DNA of 64,000 bases from UBA1926 sp002337215 (GCA_963973795.1 CAXBAF010000010.1:50642-114641), one strand, 5' to 3'; numbered from the stretch's first letter, positions 40,093-49,997 are shown. The notes: a model not told the origin generated them from the letters alone. A program made the numbers and translations.

Positions 40093-43000
40093 TCAGTCAG
40101 CGGCCTGCGCTGAGTCGATCTCTTGCTTCAGCTCGGTCAAGTCATCGCCCACGACTTCCCTCAAATCAGGGAGCGTGTACACAGTGGTGTCCGCCTCGGT
40201 CTGCAGACGCCTCGCCTCATCGAGGCTTCCTCGGGCGATCGCGAGGCGGGCGAGGTTAATGAGCACGTTGACGCGTTCCCGCTCGGTGCGCACCCGTTCC
40301 TTGGCGCGGAGGAGCGAATCCTCGGCCTCGTCGAGCTGCCCGGTCGCGAGCAGCAGCTTGCCCAGCGTGTCGTGGACATCGGCTCGCGGATCAGCGAGCT
40401 GAGTCGCCTGACGCGCAAGCGGAACGGCATCAGCGGGGCGTCCCATGTCGATACCGACGCAATATGCGAGGTTGTTGTGCATCTCCCAATCGTCCGGGAA
40501 CGCCGCGATGCCGGCCCGCCACGCGGTCTCGGCACCCTCGAAGTCTTCCCGGCCGTACCGGCCCGAGCCCAGCATCCGGTGGGAGAGGCGGCGGATGACG
40601 TCGTCTGTGCTGTCTTCCTGAAGACGGACCAGGTCGGCCTCGGCTTCGGAAAGCTCGATCTCGTCCTGGATGCGGATCAGCGCGGCGCCGTAGGTCAGCC
40701 AGTCGTGCTGGACCGAGCCTGTGGGCAGCTGGTTGCGGAGTTCGAGGATGTACGAGATCGTGCGCGGCCCGTCATCATTGAAGGTGACGCGTGCGTTGCG
40801 GACCCACTGCAGCACGAGGGCCGGGTTGCCCAGCGATTGCTCGTACGCGCGGGTGAGGAACGAGGCGGCGCGGGCCTGCTTATCGGCGCGGGCCTCGATC
40901 GTGGCACGCGTCGCGAGGAGTTGCGGGTCCTCGTCGATCTCGGCACCGAGCACTTCGAGTTCGGCGATAACGCGCGAGGCCCGGCTGATCTTCGGGTTCT
41001 CGGATCGGAGCAGCGCATCGATGAACGCCATCGCGACGCGCTGGTCGCGGGTGAGCTCCCAGGCCTGCTCGAAGAGCGTGGCGGCGCGGTCGTAGTAGTC
41101 CCGCCGCATGAAGACGCGCCCGGCGACGAGCATGAGCGTCGCGTCGGTGGGCCTTGCGTCGATTGCTTCGTTCGCGACATCGACCGCCTCGCCGACGCGG
41201 TTCTTCTCGAGGAGTTCGATGAGCAGACCGACGAGGACGCCGTCCTGGCCCGGGTTCGCGCGGAGTGACGCGCGGAGCGATCGGACCGCCTCGTCGTCGT
41301 TGCCCGAGCGGTAGTGCATCGTCGCCATCAGCTTGTGGGCCTGGTAATCGTTGGGGTTCAGGCGGAGCGCCTCTTCGAGGTTCCGCGTGACATCCCGCGA
41401 CAGCGCCTCGTTGGGCATGAGGTACTGGGCCCGCTTGATGAACGGGAGCGGACGGGAGGGGTAGAGCTCGATGGCGCGGTCCACGAGCCTCAACGCCTCT
41501 TCCTGGTCGTTGCCCGCCATCGCGATGTCGGCCCGCTGCATCAGGACCGTGAGGCTGCTCTGCGATGCCTCGTCGAGCTGTGCGATCTGGGTGCCGGCCG
41601 CCTCGAACTCGTTGGTACGCAGGAGCATCTCGACCAGCAGCTTGCGGTAAGGACCGCCCTCGTCGTCGGCCCCGGCCTCGACGATCCGGGTGAACGCCTC
41701 GGCCGCTTCCCGCGGCTGATTGCGGCGCATCATGATCTCGCCGAACAGCTTCTCGGCCCGCAGCTGGGCGGGGTCCTGCAGAGCCCTCGCCTCCTCGACA
41801 GCACGGAGCGCGACGTCGTCGCGTCCACGCTGCATCATGAACCGCGCCATCGCGATGTACGCATCGACATTCGATTCCTCACCGCTCTTGAGGATGTGCT
41901 CGATGAACGCGCCGCGTGCCAGCTCGATGCCGTCACGGAACTCGTCGCCCATCTTGACACGCCCCTGGTCGGCGTACCACTTCGCGAGCATCTCGATGCG
42001 CGCGAGCGTGTTCAGGCCCTCAGACTCGAGCCCGTCGAGGATCTCTTTGGCGCGGCTCCACTCCCGCGCGTCGATGTAGAGCTTCGCGAGCTGGAGCTTG
42101 TTGCCGTTGTCGAACGGCCGCTCACCCAGGATCTGCTGACGCTGGCGGATCGCGGTCGCGAGACCTTCGTCGCCGCCCTCCGTCGCCTCGAGGCGCAGGT
42201 AGATATCGACGAACACCGGGTCGGTCTCGCCGAAGCTCTTGAGCCGGCGGGCCTCGGACAGCGCTTCCTGCAGCTGACCCGTAGAGGCGAGCAGCGCGAT
42301 GTAGCCGCGGATGGTTGTCGAGTCGTTGACGGTGATGCCGAGCGCCTTGCGGTACGACTCGAGCGCCTCGCTGATCCGACCGAGCGCCGCCTGCTCGCTG
42401 GCGAGCAGACGCCAGAGCGGGGCGTCCGCCGAGCGGCGGGCAACCGCCTCGCGGAGAAGCTCGACGGCTTCGGTGTGCCGGTTCTCGGCCGCGAACACCC
42501 GCGCCTGGAAGGTGATCCCGTCGAGCCGGTCGGCGTTCAACGCCTTCGCGCGGGCCGAGATCTGCCGGGCCGCGTCGAGGTCGTTCTCCGTGAGGGCCTG
42601 CAGGAACTCCTGCTCGATCACATCGGGGTCATCGGGGGCCAGCTCCAGCGCTTGAGCGAGCGCCGCGGCCGCGAGTTCCGGCTCGCCGTACTGCCGGCGC
42701 GCCTCAACCTTCTGCAGCAGCTTGTCGAGCTCGCTCGCGTTCGATTCATCGATCGATTGCTCGACGATGTCGAGGATGCTCCCCGCGTTCAGGCGGCGGT
42801 CGAGCGTCTGCATGATCTCGCTGTCGGGGTTCGCTTCGAGACCCTGCCCGGCGAGCGTCTTCGCCTCGTCGAGTCGTTCGGTGAACATCAGCACGCGGAC
42901 GAGCTGCCGGATGATCCTGGGCTCGAGGCCGTGCTTATCGAGCCCCTCGCGGAGGATCTCCTCGGCCTTGATCGCGTCCGGCTTGAGCGCGTCGATGCCC

Positions 43001-44757
43001 TGGAAGACCCGCTCGGATCGGAAGACCAACGCGTCGATCGGGTCGTCGGGTGCCTCGAGGAACGTCAGCCGACGCAGGCGGTCGAGCCGGGCTTCGACAT
43101 CAGCGCTGCCCGGAGCGAGCTCCGCGGCCCGCTGGGTGTACCGCAACGCTTCTTCCTTGCTCTGCTGCGTCCCGAGCCGCTCCTCGATGTCGGCGAGACC
43201 CAGGAGCACGTTCGGGTTCTTGGGTTCCTTCTGCAGCAGGGCGGTCAGACGCTCGCGCGCCAGCCCCGTCTTGTTGAGCCGCAGCGCGGTGAGACCCTCG
43301 CGCCAGAGGCCCTCGCGGTTGTTGTATTCGGTGCGTTCGTTGTGGCTCGCGAAATGGCTCAGCGCCTCGTTGAGCGCGTCCTCACCGCCGCGCTGATCGC
43401 CGGACTTGATGAGATACTCGGCCCGTGCCGCCGCGATCTGGCCGTCGAGCATCGACACACGCGGGTTCTCGGTTCCGACGCCCTTCACGTACCGCTCCCG
43501 GGCGGACTTCGCCGTATCGAGCAGCTCGGCGACACGCGCGTCGGACTCGGCTTCATCGAGCTGGCCGATCGCGATCTCGGCGATCAGCATCGATGCCTGA
43601 CGCTGGGCGTACATGCGGACATAGCCCTCGAGCGAGATCGGGAGCGCCTCCTGGGCCTCCGCACGCCGGGCGTCCGCGATCGCGCCCTCCGCGTCTCCCG
43701 CCCGATCACGCAGCGCCGCGAGTTGCAGCAGCAGATCGGTCCGGTCGTCCTGGGCCGCGACGGCCTTCTCGTAGAGCTCGATTGTTCGGCTCATGCTGTT
43801 GTCAGCCGACAGCAGGCCTTCGAGCAGCATCAGACGATCCAGATCGCTGGGCTCCAGCTCCTCGACGCGCGGCTCGAGCGAATCCATCAGGTCCGAGAGC
43901 CGCTGGTACAGCGGGCCACGCGCCGCGTCTCGCGATTCACCGCTCAACCGATTGAAGAGTTCCGCGTCGATCTCGATGCCGGTGATCAGCCCCCAGAAGT
44001 TGCGGGGGTCCGCCTCGAGCACCGCCGCGACGGCGTCCCGCTGCGCGTCACGCAGCCGATCGACTTCGCGCCTCTGACCTTCGCTCTCGGCGCGGAGCTT
44101 CTGCGTGTCGATGAGCTGGACCAGTGCCCGCATCGCCTCGCCATCGGCGGGATCGACCTGCAACGCCGCTCTCGCGTCCTCGATCGCCGATTCGATCTCC
44201 TCGTTCTTGAGCGTGCTCGACGCGCCCGAGAGCAGCGCCCACGACATCGCGCGGTATCGGCGCAGCCGATTGTGCTCGTCCCCCATCGGGCCGCCCTCGG
44301 GGTAATAGGCGAGCATGACCGACAGTTCGGAATTGAATGTGTCCACCGAGCCCCGGCTCCCGACGCCCAGACGCGAGAACGAGTCGTAGAAGAACTCGAG
44401 ATAGTCAACCGTCCGCTCGATGTCGGTCCGTGCGGTGATCGCGATCTGGCGCTTGATGCTGCGCAGTTCGCGGAACTTCTCGACGTACTCGGTCTCGGTC
44501 GGGGGTGTGATCTGCCCCATCGCCGTCGCCCACGCGCCGAGATACTCCAGGTTCGTGCGCTCCTGACCGACCGCCCGCCCCCAGTTTTCCTCCGCGGCGA
44601 CCCAATCGCCTTCCGCCTCGGCCGCGCGCGCCGCGGTCGCGTAGGTCTCGCCCGTCTTGTTGAACATGTAGTAATAGAGACCGATGCCCGAGCCGAGCAC
44701 CAGAACAGCCGCCCCGACAAGCAGCGCGACAAACTTTGTATTGACCCGACCAGCCAT
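40093..44757 (-). CDS. Very large TPR-repeat protein of the exosortase/EPS locus
   Basis: 1554 residues. An N-terminal membrane anchor (KFVALLVGAAVLVLGSGIGLYYYMF, about residues 8-31) then almost only tetratricopeptide repeats to the end; representative units are LNPNDYQAHKLMATMHYRSGNDDEAVRSLRASLRANPG and YPSRPLPFIKRAQYLM. Exosortase/EPS loci often encode a TPR protein (PrsT type, around 900 residues); this occupies the same place but is much longer. It should scaffold export proteins in the periplasm. Start at 44757 with AAAGGGT upstream; the Arg-rich in-frame extension is rejected. Confidence 0.85.
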   Translation of the reverse strand: MAGRVNTKFVALLVGAAVLVLGSGIGLYYYMFNKTGETYATAARAAEAEGDWVAAEENWGRAVGQERTNLEYLGAWATAMGQITPPTETEYVEKFRELRSIKRQIAITARTDIERTVDYLEFFYDSFSRLGVGSRGSVDTFNSELSVMLAYYPEGGPMGDEHNRLRRYRAMSWALLSGASSTLKNEEIESAIEDARAALQVDPADGEAMRALVQLIDTQKLRAESEGQRREVDRLRDAQRDAVAAVLEADPRNFWGLITGIEIDAELFNRLSGESRDAARGPLYQRLSDLMDSLEPRVEELEPSDLDRLMLLEGLLSADNSMSRTIELYEKAVAAQDDRTDLLLQLAALRDRAGDAEGAIADARRAEAQEALPISLEGYVRMYAQRQASMLIAEIAIGQLDEAESDARVAELLDTAKSARERYVKGVGTENPRVSMLDGQIAAARAEYLIKSGDQRGGEDALNEALSHFASHNERTEYNNREGLWREGLTALRLNKTGLARERLTALLQKEPKNPNVLLGLADIEERLGTQQSKEEALRYTQRAAELAPGSADVEARLDRLRRLTFLEAPDDPIDALVFRSERVFQGIDALKPDAIKAEEILREGLDKHGLEPRIIRQLVRVLMFTERLDEAKTLAGQGLEANPDSEIMQTLDRRLNAGSILDIVEQSIDESNASELDKLLQKVEARRQYGEPELAAAALAQALELAPDDPDVIEQEFLQALTENDLDAARQISARAKALNADRLDGITFQARVFAAENRHTEAVELLREAVARRSADAPLWRLLASEQAALGRISEALESYRKALGITVNDSTTIRGYIALLASTGQLQEALSEARRLKSFGETDPVFVDIYLRLEATEGGDEGLATAIRQRQQILGERPFDNGNKLQLAKLYIDAREWSRAKEILDGLESEGLNTLARIEMLAKWYADQGRVKMGDEFRDGIELARGAFIEHILKSGEESNVDAYIAMARFMMQRGRDDVALRAVEEARALQDPAQLRAEKLFGEIMMRRNQPREAAEAFTRIVEAGADDEGGPYRKLLVEMLLRTNEFEAAGTQIAQLDEASQSSLTVLMQRADIAMAGNDQEEALRLVDRAIELYPSRPLPFIKRAQYLMPNEALSRDVTRNLEEALRLNPNDYQAHKLMATMHYRSGNDDEAVRSLRASLRANPGQDGVLVGLLIELLEKNRVGEAVDVANEAIDARPTDATLMLVAGRVFMRRDYYDRAATLFEQAWELTRDQRVAMAFIDALLRSENPKISRASRVIAELEVLGAEIDEDPQLLATRATIEARADKQARAASFLTRAYEQSLGNPALVLQWVRNARVTFNDDGPRTISYILELRNQLPTGSVQHDWLTYGAALIRIQDEIELSEAEADLVRLQEDSTDDVIRRLSHRMLGSGRYGREDFEGAETAWRAGIAAFPDDWEMHNNLAYCVGIDMGRPADAVPLARQATQLADPRADVHDTLGKLLLATGQLDEAEDSLLRAKERVRTERERVNVLINLARLAIARGSLDEARRLQTEADTTVYTLPDLREVVGDDLTELKQEIDSAQAAD

Positions 44758-44845
44758 CTCGATGACCCTTTCTTCGCGCCGGCGTTCCCGCCGGCCTTTC
44801 GACCACGCGTCTCGTGGTCCGAATCCCGGTACCGACCGCTTCCGA

Positions 44846-45784
44846 TCAGCCCGCGCCCTCATTCCCACCTACACCAGTGTCCCGAGCCCCGCCCTCTTTC
44901 CGAGGGTTGTCCGCGGGATATTCACCCTGCTCGACCTCGATCCAGTCCGGCACACACCGCATGATCTCCGGGAGCAACTCCCCGATCAGCGAGGCCGAGA
45001 CGTCCGCGTGCTCGCCCTTCGAGCCCACCGACACGCACGTCGTCTGGATCTTCAAGTAATACGCGTAATCGCTCGTCAGATCGAACGCCAGCGAGCGCAC
45101 GCCCTCCGCCGTCGCGACCGTCCCGCCGTTGGCGACGAAGAAATACCCGGCGTAGACCGCCGTGTCGTCGTCGCGCCCCAGGAACTCGCTGACCCGCATC
45201 TTCAGCGGATCGGTCGGCCCCGCCCCGCGGGGCATCCGCACGCGGAAGCCCTTGCGGTCCGAGTACTGCCAACTCGTCGGCGCCGTGTACACCGCGTCGA
45301 TCGGCCCGCGGAACTTCGCGGGGACGTCCTCATCCTCGACCCAATCGTCCATCACGATCGGCAGCGCCATCACCTCCGAGACGCTGCTCTTGCGCATCCC
45401 GCCGCCCACGAAGCACCGCTCCGGAACATGGGGCACGGTGTCGATCATCCCGGTGTAATACGCCGCGTGGAAGTCGATGATGTGCGGGGTCTTCTGACCC
45501 GGCGCCATCGTCGATTCCTTCTGCACGTACCGCCGCGAGACGGTGTTCTCGGTGCCGAGTTCTTCGAGCATCTCGCTGCTCATCACCTGGTCGGCCCCGA
45601 TCTGCTCCCACGAGTCCGTCTCCGCGGGAAGCGAGGAGATCAGCCGGCCTCCCGGCGGGTAGATCGCTTCTTTCTTGAGATGGATCCCGTAGGCCTCGAT
45701 CAGCGTGCTGAACCCAGCGGCGCTCGCGAGCAGCACGAGGAACGCGACAAAGAAAGCAGGGGTGAAGATCGTCTTGCTGTTCAC
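44846..45784 (-). CDS. Exosortase-associated EpsI-like protein
   Basis: 312 residues. Membrane anchor at the N-terminus (IFTPAFFVAFLVLLASAAGFS). The segment FHAAYYTGMIDTVPHVPERCFVGGGM matches the EpsI domain pattern (YYTGGxxTxxHSPERCxPGxGW), including Tyr, His, Arg-Cys. EpsI-type proteins are fused to or encoded by exosortases and are needed for EPS production. The start is GTG at 45784 overlapping the exosortase stop by 4 bases (GTGA). The C-terminus is Glu/Gly-rich. Confidence 0.87.
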   Translation of the reverse strand: MNSKTIFTPAFFVAFLVLLASAAGFSTLIEAYGIHLKKEAIYPPGGRLISSLPAETDSWEQIGADQVMSSEMLEELGTENTVSRRYVQKESTMAPGQKTPHIIDFHAAYYTGMIDTVPHVPERCFVGGGMRKSSVSEVMALPIVMDDWVEDEDVPAKFRGPIDAVYTAPTSWQYSDRKGFRVRMPRGAGPTDPLKMRVSEFLGRDDDTAVYAGYFFVANGGTVATAEGVRSLAFDLTSDYAYYLKIQTTCVSVGSKGEHADVSASLIGELLPEIMRCVPDWIEVEQGEYPADNPRKEGGARDTGVGGNEGAG

Positions 45785-46752
45785 GAGCCGCCTCCCTTCG
45801 CCGGGGGCTTCGCCCCATCGGCATCGGGCGACGAGATAATCCGGTTGAGCATCCACGAGATCCCGAGGTAGAGCCCGAGGGACGGGATCAGCAGCAGCGT
45901 GCCGATCAGCGTGTGCGCCTGCCCCGTCGCGAGATCCGCGTCGAAAAGCGACGCGATGCCGAGCGCCGCGACGCGGATCATGTTCATGAAGACGGCGACC
46001 GGACCCGCGAGCAGGAACAGCGCGATCCGCTGCCACCACTCCTTGTTCCAAGTCAGCGCGACCCACACGCTCAGCGCGTAGAACGCGACGACCATCCGCA
46101 TCCCGCTGCACGCCTCCGCGACGTTCAGCGGGATCGTCTCCCCGCCTCGCAGGATGTAGAGCGTGTTGCCCTGCAGATCAACGTCGAAACCGCTGAAGAG
46201 CCCGATCGCGCCGAGCATCACCCACGCGCCCTCGCTCGCGAGGAGCTGGAGCTGGAAGGTGATCTCGATCATGATCTTCTCGGCCAGCGTGATCCCGAAG
46301 ACCAGGTAGCCGATCGGCAGGAACAGCCAACGCATCACGCCGGGGCCCATCAGCAGCAGCGTCAGCCCGAACAACGCGAGCAGAACACTGAACCCCTCGG
46401 CCATGTGGTTCCGCACCACCACCACCGAGAAGAAGTACGCCCAGATACCCAGCAGGAACGGGGCGAGACCCGGCCAGAACACGCACGGCGCGGTCTCGTG
46501 AAGCCGATCACGGTTGCGCCACACGAAATAGCCGCTGATCACCGGGATCACGAACGCGTGCCCCCAGTCGTCGAGCCGATCGAAACTCAGCTCACCCTGG
46601 CGGTAGAACCAGCGATAGAACAGCGCCCCGAACACGAGCACCAGCAGCCCGAGACCGGCCCAGAACGCGGGTGTCGCGACAGGCCACGCGCCCTCAGCGC
46701 GGGCCGACGTGTCGGAGGGGGTCCGGACGGGTTGTGCCGCGCTCGATGCCAT
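45781..46752 (-). CDS. Exosortase (membrane transpeptidase of protein sorting)
   Basis: 323 residues, about eight helices. The catalytic triad regions are present: Cys in PLNVAEACSGMRMVVAFYALSVWVAL, Arg in GPVAVFMNMIRVAAL, His in TGQAHTLIGTLLL. Exosortases cut C-terminal PEP-CTERM-type tails and attach the protein to an envelope glycan or lipid. Probable substrates in the window are the three tandem proteins at 21186-23312, whose tails have VPGGG, VPVPG and LPGPG. Start ATG at 46752. It is upstream of epsI with a 4-base overlap and follows the wza-like gene by 218 bases. Confidence 0.93.
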   Translation of the reverse strand: MASSAAQPVRTPSDTSARAEGAWPVATPAFWAGLGLLVLVFGALFYRWFYRQGELSFDRLDDWGHAFVIPVISGYFVWRNRDRLHETAPCVFWPGLAPFLLGIWAYFFSVVVVRNHMAEGFSVLLALFGLTLLLMGPGVMRWLFLPIGYLVFGITLAEKIMIEITFQLQLLASEGAWVMLGAIGLFSGFDVDLQGNTLYILRGGETIPLNVAEACSGMRMVVAFYALSVWVALTWNKEWWQRIALFLLAGPVAVFMNMIRVAALGIASLFDADLATGQAHTLIGTLLLIPSLGLYLGISWMLNRIISSPDADGAKPPAKGGGS

Positions 46753-46970
46753 AGGCGTGGATAAACCAATCTTGAGTCCGCGATCCAGTTCCGCATCCTC
46801 CCCCGGCCCGCGAGCCGCGAGGGGACACGGAAGCCCCGGTACACACCGGGGTTCCGTTTCGTACGCCCGACCCCGGGGGGCTGTTCAGCAACCGATCCGC
46901 AAACCGGTTCCCCGAACCCGGACGCGCCTCACGCGGGCGCCCGGGTGTCGATCAGGCCGTCCTCAGCCGA
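46753..46970. other. Gap between the exosortase and Wza-like gene
   Basis: 218 bases with no gene recognised; GC-rich, CGGGGG runs; may carry an internal promoter for the exosortase gene. Confidence 0.35.
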
Positions 46971-48530
46971 TCACCGGATATTGACCGGGGGCGCGCCGAA
47001 GACGTCGTTACCAAAGTTCCGGTCGAGCAGGAACCCGAAGCCGTACGACGCCCGGAAGCCGTTGCGGATGACCGCGAGCGGCAGGGCCCAGAAGTTCGTG
47101 CCCACGTTGACATGATCGTCGGGCTTCAGGAACACATCCGGCTGGGTGCCCTCCGCGATCGCGCGGAGGTCGAGCATGATTGTCGCCTGGCGGTCCGGCC
47201 CGACCATCCGGGTCAGATCCACCCGCTCGGGGATCGCGATGCCGCTGAGCCCGCCCGCCGCCGTGATGGCACGGTGCAGCGTCAGCCGGCCGACCGCCGG
47301 GAGCTGGTAGACACCCGGGCGGTTCACTTCGCCGCCCAGATAGATGTTGCCGGTCTCCGGCGGGGGAACACTGACGATGTCCCCCGGACGGATCACGAGG
47401 TTGAAACGGGCATCGCCCGCGACGAGCTTGTCGGCCGGGATGCGGATCACGCGCTGCGTGACCAATGGGGTCTCGGAACCCGAGCCGCCCGTCGCGCCGC
47501 CCCGACGACCGAGGTCGCGGCGATCGTCTTCCGGGAACCCGCGGACCCACTGCCCGTTCAGGAACATCCAGCGTCCGCCCCCCGCGGCCCGCGCGGGGCC
47601 CTCGGGCGCGATCACCGTCGTCCCCGATGCGCGATCCTCTTCGATCAGGTCGATCACCGGGTCGGGCTCGCCCGCCGCCGGCTGGGTGTAACTGTTGAAC
47701 GACACGCCCGCGGTGCCGGACGATTCGCCGAACACGCCGGGAGCACCGCCGCCGTCCTCTTCGCCGGTCAGGTCGTCGATCAGATCGATCAGGTTGTCCG
47801 ACCCGCCGGGGTCGGTCAGCGGTGTGCGCTCATCGCCGCCCCGGCCACTGCTCGATCCGCCGCCCGCCTCGGGCTGGTTCGGGTCGGTCTCATCGCTCAG
47901 CGAAACCTGGCGGATGACGTTCACCCACTTGGAGATGTTCGGATCGACGCCGCCGCCCGCGATGACCGCCTCGAGCAGGCGATAATCCGAGCTCGGGATC
48001 TGGTACCGACCCGGCGCCGCGACGGCGCCCTGGAGGTGGTACGACTGCGCCCGGCGCGTCACGATGTTCACCGACACGAGCGGGTCGGTCACGAACTGCC
48101 CGAAGCGACGCTTCAGCAGGTCCGCCGCGCCCTCCTCCGTAAGCCCGGCGACGAACACGCGACCGAGCTGGGGAACCTCGATGTAGCCGTTCTGGTCCAC
48201 GACGCGCTCGTACCGCTCGGGCTGGCCCTGGATGACCACATCCCAGACCTCGAGCAGGATCTCGTCGGCAGAACTGATCGCGTACGACTCGCTCTGGACC
48301 TGGAGGTCCTCGAGCGAAACGTCGGTGTACTCGACGAGCGAGCCCCCGTCCGATTCGATCGGGGCGAGCTGCTCGAGCACCGGGACCACCGCGGGGGTGT
48401 CCTCCCAGCGGCCCAGCTTGCTCGGGTCAATAAACGAGTCCCAATGGCAACCCGTCAGGCTCCAGAGCATCCCAAGCCCGCCGAGAACAGCGGCGATCCG
48501 GCGACCCGTCCGTGCGTGTGTCTGTGACAT
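46971..48530 (-). CDS. Wza-like polysaccharide export lipoprotein (SLBB domains)
   Basis: 519 residues. Lipoprotein signal peptide with lipobox LTGC at Cys28. Polysaccharide-export domain residues about 75-170 (YAISSADEILLEVWDVVIQGQPERYERVVDQNGYIEVPQLGRVFVAGLTEEGAADLL), a SLBB domain VAAPGRYQIPSSDYRLLEAVIAGGGVD, then a long Gly/Asp linker (about 225-340) and a second IRPGDIVSVPPPETGNIYLGGEVNRPGVYQLP SLBB unit. It should form the outer-membrane pore. First gene of the minus-strand EPS set; start ATG at 48530. The Gly-rich linker has no family counterpart. Confidence 0.92.
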   Translation of the reverse strand: MSQTHARTGRRIAAVLGGLGMLWSLTGCHWDSFIDPSKLGRWEDTPAVVPVLEQLAPIESDGGSLVEYTDVSLEDLQVQSESYAISSADEILLEVWDVVIQGQPERYERVVDQNGYIEVPQLGRVFVAGLTEEGAADLLKRRFGQFVTDPLVSVNIVTRRAQSYHLQGAVAAPGRYQIPSSDYRLLEAVIAGGGVDPNISKWVNVIRQVSLSDETDPNQPEAGGGSSSGRGGDERTPLTDPGGSDNLIDLIDDLTGEEDGGGAPGVFGESSGTAGVSFNSYTQPAAGEPDPVIDLIEEDRASGTTVIAPEGPARAAGGGRWMFLNGQWVRGFPEDDRRDLGRRGGATGGSGSETPLVTQRVIRIPADKLVAGDARFNLVIRPGDIVSVPPPETGNIYLGGEVNRPGVYQLPAVGRLTLHRAITAAGGLSGIAIPERVDLTRMVGPDRQATIMLDLRAIAEGTQPDVFLKPDDHVNVGTNFWALPLAVIRNGFRASYGFGFLLDRNFGNDVFGAPPVNIR

Positions 48531-48872
48531 CGATCGGTCCTGCCCGACCGGACCCGAGCGGCAGAAAAGCCGTCCGCGATCCGATCTCGTCGTATCTTCT
48601 CGGCCCGCCCGCGGGCGGACACCTATCTCTAAAACCCGTGCGAGAGGCGGGGACGGTAGCGCCCCAACACCCGCACTACAACGCCGATCACACCGTCCGG
48701 GTTCACGAAGATCCCGCCACGGTCCGAAATCTCGGCATCCCAGCATCGGCCAAACGGACGTTGCGACTGAGCGAACGCGATCAAAACCCGCGTTCTGCAT
48801 CAAACCAACGTCTGAGACGAGACAATCGCCGAAACAATTTAAGCCCGCGCACCGTCTACAGTTCCGAGCAAC
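48531..48872. promoter_or_regulatory. Divergent promoter region of the EPS set and lipA
   Basis: 342 bases without a gene. CCGCCCGCGGGCGG (48605-48618) is a perfect 14-base palindrome about 80 bases upstream of the Wza-like start, at a plausible operator distance. The AT-richer part 48790-48850 (AAACAATTTAAG) is likely to hold the lipA promoter. No confident -35/-10 pair. Confidence 0.4.
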
Positions 48873-49997
48873 ATGACCACCCAGCCCACACCAGCAACCC
48901 CGAACGAGACCGCCCGCGGCCTCCCGCCCGAACCGGGTGCGATCAGCCGCGCGCAGCAGCGCCACCCCCGACCTCTGGGGGGCGATCCCGCGCGGAACCT
49001 GCGCCCCTTGGTCAGCCTGACCGACCAGATCCTGAATAACCAGGCCGCCGAGACGCAGCAACTCGCCGTCAAGAAAAAGCCCGATTGGCTCCGCGCCAAA
49101 GTCCCCGGAGGCGAGGGCTACCGCAAGACCAAGCAGAACATCTCCACCAACCGGCTCCACACCGTCTGCGAAGAGGCCGCCTGCCCGAATATGGGGGAGT
49201 GCTGGGCCCGCGGCGTCGCGACCATCATGATCCTGGGCGACACCTGCACCCGCGCCTGCGGCTTCTGCAACGTCAAAACCGGCAAGCCCCCGGTCACCGA
49301 CTGGGACGAACCCGAGCGCGTTGCCGAGTCCCTGCGGGGCCTTGGCCTCACGTTCGTCGTCATCACCAGCGTGGACCGCGACGACCTGCCCGACGGGGGC
49401 TCGAAGATCTGGGCCGACACCATCCGCCGGGTCAAAGACGCCTGCCCAGACATGAAACTCGAGGTGCTCGTCGGCGACTTCAAGGGCGACCAGGGCGACA
49501 TCGACCGCGTCATCGACGCCGGGGCGGACGTCGTCGCCCACAACCTCGAGACCGTCCGCCGCTGCCACCCCGCCGTCCGTCCGAGCGCCCGCTACGAGCG
49601 CACGATGGGCGTCCTCCGTCGGATCAAAGAGCAGGGCGCCGTCGCCAAGACCGGCATCATGGTCGGCATCGGCGAGCGCGACGACGAGGTCATCGAGCTG
49701 TTCGACGATCTCGTGCGCATGACCGGCGACCACACAGGCCCTCGCGACCCGCGCGACCCTGCTCTCGGTGGAACAGGCCGCGGCGACCCCTGCGACATCA
49801 TCACGATCGGGCAGTATCTCCAGCCCACCCGCAATCACCTGCCGCTCGATCGCTGGGTGCACCCAGACCGTTTCAAGCAGTTCGAGACAATGGGCAAGGC
49901 CGCGGGGATCAAGGTCGTGTTCTCGGGCCCGTTGGTCCGCAGCAGTTATCTCGCCGACAAGCAGTTCGACGGGCTGACGCTCGACTCGGTGACCTGA
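48873..49997 (+). CDS. lipA: Lipoyl synthase
   Basis: 374 residues. Radical SAM enzyme that inserts two sulfurs in protein-bound octanoyl groups. Auxiliary cluster VCEEAACPNMGECW, SAM cluster CTRACGFCNV (C-x3-C-x2-C), TSVDRDDLPDGGS, PCDIITIGQYLQPTRNHLPL and the terminal Arg-Ser-Ser-Tyr are all present. Two oddities: an N-terminal extension of about 60 residues before the usual start, and an insertion of about 20 residues (284-306, DHTGPRDPRDPALGGTGRGD) before the IITIGQYLQP strand. The latter adds a Pro/Gly/Asp-rich loop. No lipB adjacent. Start ATG at 48873. Confidence 0.95.
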   Translation: MTTQPTPATPNETARGLPPEPGAISRAQQRHPRPLGGDPARNLRPLVSLTDQILNNQAAETQQLAVKKKPDWLRAKVPGGEGYRKTKQNISTNRLHTVCEEAACPNMGECWARGVATIMILGDTCTRACGFCNVKTGKPPVTDWDEPERVAESLRGLGLTFVVITSVDRDDLPDGGSKIWADTIRRVKDACPDMKLEVLVGDFKGDQGDIDRVIDAGADVVAHNLETVRRCHPAVRPSARYERTMGVLRRIKEQGAVAKTGIMVGIGERDDEVIELFDDLVRMTGDHTGPRDPRDPALGGTGRGDPCDIITIGQYLQPTRNHLPLDRWVHPDRFKQFETMGKAAGIKVVFSGPLVRSSYLADKQFDGLTLDSVT

